Source of the DNA: an uncultured Eubacteriales bacterium
Lineage (GTDB): Bacteria > Bacillota > Clostridia > Oscillospirales > Oscillospiraceae
Reading direction: 5' to 3'
DNA length: 7,112 bases
Assembly (NCBI GenBank): GCA_900546485.1
Contig: URDK01000113.1
Coordinates: 1 to 7,112 of the forward strand
The translations under genes and the position numbers were made by a program. Within the stretch, counting starts at the first letter, position 1, and each line of letters begins with the position of its first letter. Positions 1-4,783 of this stretch are shown one piece after another. Under the pieces are notes generated by a model. That model did not search any database, was not told where the DNA came from, and was given only the letters and a program-made list of their open reading frames with translations.

Positions 1-137
1 AAATCCGCATGGGCAATTCCGTCCTTGTCGTGTCCGGCTATTTCAAGAAAGACACCACAACCACAGCCGCCGACAAAATGGCGCGGGTACTGGAAGCGGA
101 AGCCGCTGCTACACAGGAGCCGACTTATCCGGCGTGA
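1..137 (+). CDS. TnpW-like transposon protein, C-terminal fragment
   Basis: This is the 3' end of a gene that enters from the left. The open frame reads from base 3 to the TGA at 135-137 and gives 44 residues, beginning IRMGNSVLVVSGYFKK and continuing with DKMARVLEAEA. The pattern of a short R(M/I)G..., a beta-strand-like hydrophobic run, then a polar stretch and an amphipathic ADKMARVLE helix resembles the small TnpW family encoded by Tn4451-type elements. The biochemical role of that family is not known. It is followed by a minus-strand terminator and gene, so it is probably the last gene of its own rightward operon. The family call rests on recalled similarity over 44 residues. The reading frame itself is well supported by the later recombinase context. 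Confidence 0.6.
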   Translation, partial: IRMGNSVLVVSGYFKKDTTTTAADKMARVLEAEAAATQEPTYPA

Positions 138-149
138 ACCGGGGCATGG

Positions 150-180
150 AAAAGCGGCCATGCCAGGGAGCATGACCGCT
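150..180 (-). terminator. Rho-independent terminator of the small minus-strand gene
   Basis: Read on the minus strand, arms at 180-170 and 163-153 form an 11-bp stem with one G-U pair and a 6-base loop, followed at once by four T (the AAAA at 150-153). It lies 22 bases past the stop of the minus-strand gene that ends at 202. On the plus strand the stem has a C-A mismatch and no T-run after it, so it should work mainly leftward. Confidence 0.65.
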
Positions 181-201
181 GGAACGAAAATCGGAAGTGC
201 T

Positions 202-402
202 TTAGCAATTCTTAATCTCATTCTCTATAAAATAATTTGCAATTTCAAAGGCTTTTATTCTTCTCTTTGCCAATGTGATTTGTGATTTATAACGCTCGGA
301 ATTATCCTTTGATTCAAATGTTTTTACTGTTTCTCTTAGCTTGTGCAGAGTTGAATCAATTTGCCTTTTGGCCGCGGTTAATTCATCTATTGTATACTTC
401 AT
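202..402 (-). CDS. Small charged helical protein of unknown function
   Basis: The gene encodes 66 residues, from MKYTIDELTAAKRQ to FIENEIKNC. The ATG at 402-400 is preceded by GGAGAA at a proper distance (minus strand), which fixes the start; the frame stays open further upstream but without a usable ribosome site there. The protein is rich in Lys, Glu and Arg. It has heptad-like hydrophobic spacing over about residues 5-30 and 40-64, so two helices or a coiled-coil hairpin are likely. There is no signal peptide, membrane segment or catalytic motif. I recognise it only as the type of short hypothetical protein common in clostridial mobile elements. It diverges from the recombinase gene and shares a promoter motif with it, so a regulatory or accessory role in recombination is conceivable but unproven. 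Its DNA is more AT-rich than its neighbours. Confidence 0.75.
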   Translation of the reverse strand: MKYTIDELTAAKRQIDSTLHKLRETVKTFESKDNSERYKSQITLAKRRIKAFEIANYFIENEIKNC

Positions 403-418
403 GTTTTCTCCTTTAACT

Positions 419-441
419 TCTGATTTTTTTGTTAAATCAGA
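419..441. promoter_or_regulatory. 8-bp inverted repeat at the start of the small gene transcript
   Basis: TCTGATTT at 419-426 and AAATCAGA at 434-441 form a perfect 8-bp inverted repeat with a 7-base centre. It overlaps the predicted minus-strand -10 box (446-441) and transcription start, and ends 17 bases before the ATG. It may be a repressor site or a leader hairpin. Because the start of transcription would fall inside the right arm, a protein-binding site is the likelier reading. Confidence 0.4.
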
Positions 442-469
442 GTATACCACGGAGTTATGAACTTTTCTA
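441..469 (-). promoter_or_regulatory. Predicted promoter of the small minus-strand gene
   Basis: On the minus strand an extended -10 box, TGGTATACT, ends at 441. A hexamer TAGAAA lies 17 bases upstream at 469-464 and is only a weak -35. The TG upstream of the -10 may compensate. Predicted transcription would start near 434, about 30 bases before the ATG. The nine bases TCCGTGGTA that cover the start of this -10 recur at the recombinase promoter. Confidence 0.45.
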
Positions 470-550
470 CTGCAAATATGGGACGACAACCCATACCATA
501 AAAATCGGAAAATTGAAAAGCTGTAAAGAAGCAAATTTAACGCTTTTGCC

Positions 551-582
551 GCTGTACAGCCCCCGCCGTTCCGTGGTACAAT
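551..582 (+). promoter_or_regulatory. Predicted promoter of the recombinase gene
   Basis: An extended -10 box TGGTACAAT ends at 582, with TACAAT at 577-582. TGTACA at 553-558 is a 4/6 match to a -35 at an 18-base spacing. The -35 lies inside the perfect 10-bp palindrome GCTGTACAGC (551-560), a possible operator. The predicted start is near 589, giving a leader of about 40 bases before the ATG at 628. Confidence 0.5.
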
Positions 583-594
583 GAAACCACGGAA
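569..594. promoter_or_regulatory. Inverted-repeat operator over the recombinase -10 box
   Basis: TTCCGTGGT at 569-577 and ACCACGGAA at 586-594 form a perfect 9-bp inverted repeat with an 8-base centre that contains most of the -10 box. Since transcription would start around 589, the left arm would not be in the transcript, so this is better explained as a protein-binding site than as an RNA hairpin. A third copy of the half-site, TACCACGGA, lies at 445-453 on the -10 of the divergent gene. Confidence 0.5.
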
Positions 595-627
595 TAGTGG
601 GGCTGGCTGTCGGAAACGGAGGATTTT

Positions 628-2244
628 ATGTTAAGACAAGCCACCCAAAACCTCATTACCGCCCTTTATCCGAGATTGTCCCACGAGGATGAATTGCAAG
701 GCGAGAGTAATTCCATATCGAACCAAAAAAGGATACTCGAAACCTACGCAAAACAGAACGGCTTTACCAATCTGCGCTGGTACACCGACGACGGTTTTTC
801 CGGCGCGAACTTCCAGCGGCCCGGATTTCAAGCCATGCTTGCGGACATTGAAGCCGGGAAAGTGGGTACGGTCATCGTCAAGGACATGAGCCGGTTAGGG
901 CGAAACTACTTGCAGGTAGGGTTTTACACGGAAATGCTGTTCCCTCAAAAGGGTGTGCGTTTTATCGCTGTCAACGATAATGTGGACAGTGCCAGCGAGG
1001 GCATGGACAACGATTTTACCCCGCTGCGAAATCTGTTCAATGAATGGCTGGTGAGAGATACGAGCAAGAAAATCAAGGCAGTGAAAAAGTCAAAAGGCAT
1101 GAGCGGCAAGCCTGTTACCAGCAAGCCGGTTTACGGCTATGTGATGGACGAGGACGAGAATTTTATTATAGACGAGGAAGCCGCCCCGGTGGTGCAGCAG
1201 ATTTACCAGCTTTGCCTTGCCGGGAACGGCCCGACCAAGATTGCCCGTATGCTGACGGAGCAGCAAATCCCCACGCCGGGGACGCTGGAATATCAGCGGA
1301 CAGGCAGCACCCGCCGTTATCACCCAGGCTATGAGTGCAAATGGGCGACCAACACCGTCGTTCATATCCTCGAAAACCGAGAGTACACCGGATGTCTGGT
1401 GAACTTCAAAACGGAAAAGCCTTCTTATAAGGTCAAGCACAGCATAGAGAACCCCGTCGAGAAGCAGGCCATTTTCGAGAACCACCATGAGCCGATCATC
1501 GACAAGGAAACATGGGAACGGGTGCAGGAGTTACGCAAACAGCGCAAACGCCCGAACCGCTACGATGAAGTGGGGCTGTTCTCCGGGATTTTGTTCTGCG
1601 CCGACTGCGGCCATGTGCTGTATCAGCAGCGGTATCAGAACAAAGACCGCAAACAGGACTGCTACATCTGCGGCAGCTACAAGAAGCGCACCCGCAACTG
1701 TACGGCGCACTTTATCCGCACCGATCTGTTGACCGCTGGTGTCCTGGCAAATCTCCGGCAAGTGACCGAATACGCAGCCAAGCATGAGAGCCGGTTTGTG
1801 AAACTACTTGTCCAGCAGAACGAGATCGGCGGCAAGCGAAAGACCGCCGCAGCCATCAAGCAGCTTGAACAGGCGCAGGAACGCATTTCTGAAATCAGCC
1901 GCATTATCAAGCGGCTGTATGAGGACAATGTAAACGGCAAAATCAGCGATGAGCGTTTCATGGAACTGTCGGCTGACTACGAAGCCGAGCAAGCGGAGCT
2001 GAAAAAGAGAGCCGCCGCCCTGCAAGCCGAACTGGACAAGTCACAGGCAGCTACCGTCAACGCCGAGAAATTTATGGGCATTGTCCGCAAGCACCTTGCC
2101 TTTGAAGAACTGACCCCCACTCTCTTGCGGGAAATGATCGAGAAAATTGTGGTGCATGAGTGCAGCTATGATGAGAACGGCACCCGCAGGCAGGACATTG
2201 AGATTTATTACAGCTTTGTCGGCAAGATTGACTTGCCCGAATAA
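628..2244 (+). CDS. Large serine recombinase (TnpX/TndX type)
   Basis: This is a site-specific DNA recombinase of 538 residues that should excise and integrate the element through a covalent serine-DNA intermediate. The N-terminal resolvase domain (about 12-155) has the YPRLS motif, with Arg16 and catalytic Ser18, then DDGFSGANFQRPGF at 54-67 and VKDMSRLGRN at 84-93. The Recombinase domain spans about 165-305 (KPVYGYVMDEDENFIIDEE). A zinc ribbon follows, with Cys324, Cys327, Cys348 and Cys358 as likely ligands (Cys345 is an alternative). A Glu/Lys-rich coiled coil covers about 405-475, and a DUF4368-like end about 480-535 contains DIEIYYSFVGKIDLP. All key residues are present and the length is normal for the family, so it looks active. 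GGAGG at 618-622 sits 5 bases before the ATG. It is the last gene of its element; the element junction in maff2 lies about 90 bases downstream, which is where an element's own integrase usually sits. Confidence 0.95.
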   Translation: MLRQATQNLITALYPRLSHEDELQGESNSISNQKRILETYAKQNGFTNLRWYTDDGFSGANFQRPGFQAMLADIEAGKVGTVIVKDMSRLGRNYLQVGFYTEMLFPQKGVRFIAVNDNVDSASEGMDNDFTPLRNLFNEWLVRDTSKKIKAVKKSKGMSGKPVTSKPVYGYVMDEDENFIIDEEAAPVVQQIYQLCLAGNGPTKIARMLTEQQIPTPGTLEYQRTGSTRRYHPGYECKWATNTVVHILENREYTGCLVNFKTEKPSYKVKHSIENPVEKQAIFENHHEPIIDKETWERVQELRKQRKRPNRYDEVGLFSGILFCADCGHVLYQQRYQNKDRKQDCYICGSYKKRTRNCTAHFIRTDLLTAGVLANLRQVTEYAAKHESRFVKLLVQQNEIGGKRKTAAAIKQLEQAQERISEISRIIKRLYEDNVNGKISDERFMELSADYEAEQAELKKRAAALQAELDKSQAATVNAEKFMGIVRKHLAFEELTPTLLREMIEKIVVHECSYDENGTRRQDIEIYYSFVGKIDLPE

Positions 2245-2252
2245 CCGCCCGA

Positions 2253-2301
2253 CCTATCCGACACAATGGCCAAGTGTCGGATAGGAACGGCAAAATTTTT
2301 T
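2253..2301 (+). terminator. Hairpin after the recombinase, probable terminator
   Basis: A perfect 12-bp inverted repeat (2253-2264 and 2274-2285, loop of 9 bases) starts 8 bases after the recombinase stop. A run of six T at 2296-2301 follows 10 bases after the stem, so it is not a textbook terminator. The gap contains GCAAAA (2290-2295), which can pair with TTTTGC (2298-2303). Lying next to the element boundary, the hairpin could instead be a recombinase-related site. Confidence 0.55.
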
Positions 2302-2324
2302 GCACTTCTATTGCTTCTTTATCA

Positions 2325-2340
2325 CACATAAGCAAAGTCG
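2325..2340. other. Right junction of the recombinase element with the maff2 gene
   Basis: Upstream of about 2331 the DNA is AT-rich and non-coding, with a TAA (2329-2331) in the maff2 frame. From GCA at 2332 the frame reads AKSQGMKQLMAGGG, the conserved C-terminal half of Maff2 proteins. The junction therefore falls within a few bases of 2331. The exact crossover dinucleotide cannot be fixed without the other end or the empty site. Confidence 0.65.
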
Positions 2341-2427
2341 CAGGGCATGAAACAGCTCATGGCGGGCGGCGGCGTGGCGCTCATCGGCATGACGCTGGTG
2401 CCGCTGCTCTCAGGGCTGTTCGGCTGA
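2332..2427 (+). pseudogene. Maff2 family membrane protein, 3' part, interrupted
   Basis: This is the last 31 codons of a Maff2-family gene. The translation is AKSQGMKQLMAGGG followed by VALIGMTLVPLLSGLFG and a TGA. Maff2 proteins are small hydrophobic proteins of roughly 70 residues, normally encoded just before the VirB6/TrbL-like gene in clostridial conjugative elements. A pilin- or channel-related role is suspected for them. Here the N-terminal half and its first membrane helix are absent because the recombinase element adjoins. An ATG at 2347 could give a 26-residue peptide but has no good ribosome site. Excision of the element could rebuild the gene if the 5' half survives at the other end. 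Confidence 0.8.
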
Positions 2428-2442
2428 TGGTGGCAAAATTCT

Positions 2443-2463
2443 TGCCCCGCGGGGCAGGAGGTG
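2443..2463 (+). promoter_or_regulatory. Palindrome and strong RBS before the VirB6-like gene
   Basis: The 14-bp perfect palindrome TGCCCCGCGGGGCA (2443-2456) abuts AGGAGGTG (2456-2463), an almost ideal Shine-Dalgarno sequence. The only in-frame codon at a proper distance is ATA at 2471, 7 bases on. The frame is closed by a TGA at 2462-2464, so no earlier start exists. The GC-rich palindrome could fold next to the RBS and affect translation. Confidence 0.6.
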
Positions 2464-2470
2464 ATGGCGC

Positions 2471-3340
2471 ATAGATTTCATCAAAAACGCGCTGACGGAC
2501 TGGATAAAGGAAATACTGGCCGGTGGGATAATCTCCAATCTCACCGGCCTCTTTGACAACGTCAACGAGAACGTCTCTGGCATATCCGGGCAGATTGGCC
2601 AGACTCCGCAGAACTGGAACTCGGACATCTTCAACATGATAGAGACGCTCTCCGAGACGGTCATCCTGCCCATCGCGGGCGTCATCCTCGCCATCGTCAT
2701 GACGCTGGAGCTTATACAGATCATCACGGACAGGAACAACTTCCACGAGATAGAGACCGCCGTCTTTTTCAAGTGGATGTTCAAGTCTGCGTGTGCCGTC
2801 CTCATCGTCACGAACACCTGGACGATAGTCATGGGCGTATTTGAAGCGGCGCAGAGCGTCGTGGCCGGTGCAGCGGGCGTGGTCGTAAACGACGCGACCG
2901 TTGACGTCTCGTCAATCACCGAGGGCTTGGAAGAACGGCTCATGGAGATGGACATCGGCCCGCTTATAGGGTTGTGGATCCAGTCGTTGTTCGTTGGTAT
3001 AACGGCGTGGGCCGTGGCTATCTGCATCTTCATCGTCATCTACGGCAGGATGTTGGAAGTCTACCTCACCGCCTCCATAGCCCCAATACCCATGGCGACG
3101 ATGATGGGGCGCGAATGGGGAGGCATGGGCCAGAACTACCTCAGAAGCCTCTTTGCCCTCGCGTTCCAGGCGTTTCTCATCATCGTCTGCGTTGCCATCT
3201 ACGCCGTGCTGGTGCAGAACATAGCTCTCGACAAGGATGTATCCAAGGCCATCTGGACGTGCATGGGCTACACGATCCTGCTCTGCTTTACGCTGTTCAA
3301 GACCTCAAGCATGGCGCGGAGCATCTTCGCCGCGCATTGA
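2471..3340 (+). CDS. VirB6/TrbL-like conjugation membrane protein
   Basis: This is a polytopic inner-membrane component of the type IV secretion channel, of the type found in Tn1549/CTn-like elements. From ATA at 2471 it has 289 residues, beginning (M)DFIKNALTDWIKE. The first in-frame ATG is only at 2636 and would lose 55 family-typical residues, including an amphipathic helix; no GTG or TTG lies between. The ideal RBS at 2456-2463 also points to the ATA. Hydrophobic segments lie near residues 63-85, 98-122, 160-200 (two), 222-250 and 260-280. The motif MATMMGREWGGMGQNYLRSL at about 207-226 is family-typical. The last 73 codons are repeated at 4112-4332 and probably arrived with the toxin-antitoxin unit, replacing the original end. 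Maff2 remains lie upstream, and PrgI and VirB4 downstream. Confidence 0.88.
   Translation: MDFIKNALTDWIKEILAGGIISNLTGLFDNVNENVSGISGQIGQTPQNWNSDIFNMIETLSETVILPIAGVILAIVMTLELIQIITDRNNFHEIETAVFFKWMFKSACAVLIVTNTWTIVMGVFEAAQSVVAGAAGVVVNDATVDVSSITEGLEERLMEMDIGPLIGLWIQSLFVGITAWAVAICIFIVIYGRMLEVYLTASIAPIPMATMMGREWGGMGQNYLRSLFALAFQAFLIIVCVAIYAVLVQNIALDKDVSKAIWTCMGYTILLCFTLFKTSSMARSIFAAH
3120..3338 (+). repeat. 219-bp direct repeat, copy 1 (3' end of virB6-like gene)
   Basis: This segment matches 4112-4330 at a constant offset of 992 bases with no gaps. I count 15 differences, about 93% identity. The first 52 bases and last 61 bases are identical, and all differences fall in the central 106 bases. Only three amino acids change (Gln to Lys, Lys to Glu, Ile to Val). 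The stop differs, TGA here and TAA in copy 2. Confidence 0.93.
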
Positions 3341-3344
3341 CATC

Positions 3345-3397
3345 TTGCAATCAGTAAATAATTCTGTTAGAATAATCATAGAATTATACAGGAGGTG
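3345..3397 (+). promoter_or_regulatory. Toxin-antitoxin promoter with operator-like repeat
   Basis: TTGCAA (3345-3350) and TAGAAT (3368-3373) are separated by exactly 17 bases, a good housekeeping promoter. ATAATTCT (3358-3365) and AGAATTAT (3380-3387) form a perfect 8-bp inverted repeat that brackets the -10 box. A smaller repeat, ATTCT-GTT-AGAAT (3361-3373), is nested in it. This layout fits autorepression by the antitoxin or by the toxin-antitoxin complex, as known for this family. AGGAGGTG at 3390-3397 is the RBS for the antitoxin. Confidence 0.7.
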
Positions 3398-3403
3398 TTG
3401 CCT

Positions 3404-3670
3404 GTGATCATCAAGTCCTCAACCGCTCTGCGCAACGACTATGGCACAATATCTGACCTGGCCCACGCGGAGGCAGAGCCCATCTACATCACTAAAAACG
3501 GCGAGGGAGATTTGGTCGTCATGAGTATCGAGGCCTTCGAGCAGCGTGAGGAGACGCTGAAGCTGCGCGCAAAGCTGGAAGCGGCTGAGCAAGCCCGCCT
3601 TGCCGGAGCGCCGACATACACACTGGAGGAATCCAGAAAGCGGCTGGAGGCGATCTATCAGGGTGGCTAA
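3404..3670 (+). CDS. Phd/YefM-type antitoxin
   Basis: This is the antitoxin of a type II toxin-antitoxin pair. It should bind and neutralise the toxin encoded next to it and repress its own promoter. It has 88 residues from the GTG at 3404, which is 6 bases after the strong RBS; GTG at 3395 and TTG at 3398 lie within or too close to that site and were rejected. Residues 1-50 look like the Phd/YefM DNA-binding fold: (M)IIKSSTALRNDYGTISDL, then EPIYITKNGEGDLVVMSIEAFEQREE. The C-terminal part (about 52-88) is charged and helical, ending EESRKRLEAIYQGG, which is where such proteins wrap the toxin. Its end overlaps the toxin start by 8 bases, so the two are translationally coupled. The pair lies between the two virB6 end copies. 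Confidence 0.88.
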   Translation: MIIKSSTALRNDYGTISDLAHAEAEPIYITKNGEGDLVVMSIEAFEQREETLKLRAKLEAAEQARLAGAPTYTLEESRKRLEAIYQGG

Positions 3671-3989
3671 GCTCATCATTCTTGAGCCGGCGCAGCGAGA
3701 GCTGGAGGAGATAGCGTTCTTGCATTTGAATCTTGTGGGGCCAAACTCGGCCCGAAAGATAACAAATCTCATCCTGGACACGCTGTCTCGTCTTGAGCTG
3801 TTCCCTCTTTCGGGGCACATCCCTCGGGACAAGGAGCTTAGGCTCGGCGGCTACCGTTATGTCATTGCCGGAAAGTACATCTGCGTGTACCGCGTGGTTC
3901 TGGACAATGTCTTTGTCTACCACATCGCACACGGAGCCAGCAACTATCCGAGCCTGTTCAAGCGGCTACTAAAAGAAGAAAACGAATGA
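3663..3989 (+). CDS. RelE/ParE-family toxin
   Basis: This is the toxin of the pair, with 108 residues from the GTG at 3663 ((M)AKLIILEPAQRELEEIAFLH). Starts further upstream lie inside the antitoxin gene and lack an RBS, so the coupled GTG is preferred. The RelE/ParE fold is indicated by the N-terminal helices, then LFPLSGHIPRDKELRLGGYR at about 66-85, the strand pair YVIAGKYICVYRVV, and the ending VFVYHIAHGASNYPSLFK. RelE members cut mRNA on the ribosome and ParE members poison gyrase. The LFPLSG and HGASNYPSLF motifs do not let me choose between them. Residues expected for toxicity look intact. It is transcribed with the antitoxin and ends just before a terminator. On a conjugative element such a pair commonly stabilises maintenance. 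Confidence 0.88.
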   Translation: MAKLIILEPAQRELEEIAFLHLNLVGPNSARKITNLILDTLSRLELFPLSGHIPRDKELRLGGYRYVIAGKYICVYRVVLDNVFVYHIAHGASNYPSLFKRLLKEENE

Positions 3990-3991
3990 GT

Positions 3992-4022
3992 AAAACGCCT
4001 TTCCAATGGAAGGGCGTTTTTT
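3992..4022. terminator. Terminator of the toxin-antitoxin operon
   Basis: AAAACGCCTTTCCA and TGGAAGGGCGTTTT form a 14-bp stem with one G-U pair and a minimal loop, ending in six T. It starts 2 bases after the toxin stop. The A-run on the other side makes it likely to act in both directions. Confidence 0.85.
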
Positions 4023-4037
4023 GTTAAGCCGCGCATT

Positions 4038-4062
4038 AAAAAAGCCGGACTTTCGTCCGGCT
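4038..4062 (-). terminator. Terminator-like hairpin facing leftward
   Basis: AGCCGGAC (4043-4050) and GTCCGGCT (4055-4062) form a perfect 8-bp stem with a TTTC loop. It is preceded by A bases at 4038-4042, so on the minus strand the stem is followed by a T-run. No minus-strand gene is seen to its right in this window. It may therefore be a remnant from the donor DNA of the toxin-antitoxin unit, or a shield against antisense transcription. Confidence 0.55.
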
Positions 4063-4111
4063 ACGCGCTTGTGCTTCTGTTTTGATCTGCGTCGTTTTTG
4101 GCGAGCAGATA

Positions 4112-4332
4112 GAGGCATGGGCCAGAACTACCTCAGAAGCCTCTTTGCCCTCGCGTTCCAGGCCTTCTTGATCATTGTCTGCGTGGCCATCTACGCAGTG
4201 CTGGTGAAGAACATTGCGCTCGACGAGGACGTATCCAAGGCCATCTGGACTTGCATGGGCTACACGGTGCTGCTCTGCTTTACGCTGTTCAAGACCTCAA
4301 GCATGGCGCGGAGCATCTTCGCCGCGCATTAA
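4112..4332 (+). pseudogene. Displaced 3' end of the virB6-like gene (repeat copy 2)
   Basis: This segment encodes the last 73 residues of the VirB6-like protein, from RGMGQNYLRSLFALAF to MARSIFAAH and TAA. It differs from the intact gene's end at only three residues. It is directly followed by prgI with natural operon spacing, so it is probably the original 3' end of the host gene, cut off when the toxin-antitoxin unit entered. An open frame continues upstream through non-homologous DNA to an ATG at 4006, which lies inside the toxin terminator. An internal ATG at 4117 is in frame but has no clear RBS. Expression as a two-helix membrane fragment is possible but not supported. Confidence 0.85.
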
Positions 4333-4340
4333 GAAACGAA

Positions 4341-4345
4341 AGGAG
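4341..4345 (+). promoter_or_regulatory. RBS of the PrgI-family gene
   Basis: AGGAG, within AAAGGAG, lies 8 bases before the ATG at 4354 and confirms that start. It lies just after the displaced virB6 end, showing the ancestral virB6-prgI spacing of about 21 bases. Confidence 0.75.
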
Positions 4346-4353
4346 CATTTACA

Positions 4354-4725
4354 ATGCCATACATACCCGTACCCAAAGACCTCACGAGGGTCAAGACCAA
4401 GTTTCTGTTCAACCTAACAAAGCGCCAGCTCGTCTGCTTCGGCGGCGGGGCGCTCGTTGGGGTTCCGCTATTTTTCCTGCTCAAAGGGCCGCTGGGGAAT
4501 TCGTCGGCGGCTATTTGTATGATCGTCGTTATGATGCCATTCTTTCTGTTCGCGCTGTATGAACGAAACGGCCTGCCGCTGGAGAAGTACCTGCTGTACT
4601 TTGTCCGGGCGTGCTTCATACGCCCCAAGCAGCGGCCTTACATGACGAACAACTTCTATGCAGCCCTTGAGAAGCAGGACGAGCTAGACCGGGAGGTGCA
4701 TAGAATCGTCCACCGCAAAACTTAA
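4354..4725 (+). CDS. PrgI-family conjugation protein (VirB3-like)
   Basis: This is a small inner-membrane protein of Gram-positive type IV secretion systems. It occupies the VirB3 position next to VirB4 and presumably anchors the ATPase to the channel. It has 123 residues and normal length. The N-terminus MPYIPVPKDLTRVKTK is family-typical. Two membrane helices lie at about 26-43 and 50-69, separated by KGPLGNSS. The cytoplasmic tail contains ERNGLPLEKYL and RPKQRPYMTNNFYAAL (91-105), also characteristic. The gene probably overlaps the true start of virB4, since the virB4 frame is open and family-like back to 4700. The displaced virB6 end lies just upstream. Confidence 0.92.
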   Translation: MPYIPVPKDLTRVKTKFLFNLTKRQLVCFGGGALVGVPLFFLLKGPLGNSSAAICMIVVMMPFFLFALYERNGLPLEKYLLYFVRACFIRPKQRPYMTNNFYAALEKQDELDREVHRIVHRKT

Positions 4726-4783
4726 CCGCAGCCAGCGCCGGGAAGTTCGCACGGCCATCGCAGCCGCGAAGCGCCCGGCAAAC

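Noticed and set aside
25..285. Plus-strand open frame of 86 codons over the left edge
   Set aside because: It is out of frame with the TnpW-like end, runs through the leftward terminator, and overlaps the small minus-strand gene that has a proper RBS.
403..534. N-terminal extension of the small minus-strand protein
   Set aside because: The frame stays open upstream, but it covers the promoter region and has no RBS; the ATG at 402 has GGAG at the right distance.
2410..3039. Long minus-strand open frame opposite the virB6-like gene
   Set aside because: It mirrors the codon structure of the real gene on the other strand, with low-complexity content and no RBS.
3600..3662. Upstream ATG or alternative start for the toxin
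   Set aside because: It lies inside the antitoxin gene, has no RBS, and adds residues unlike the family; the coupled GTG at 3663 fits better.
4006..4111. Start of a new 108-residue gene that ends in the virB6 fragment
   Set aside because: The ATG lies in the toxin terminator stem and the first 35 codons are unrelated to the family; it is a chance frame joined to a gene remnant.
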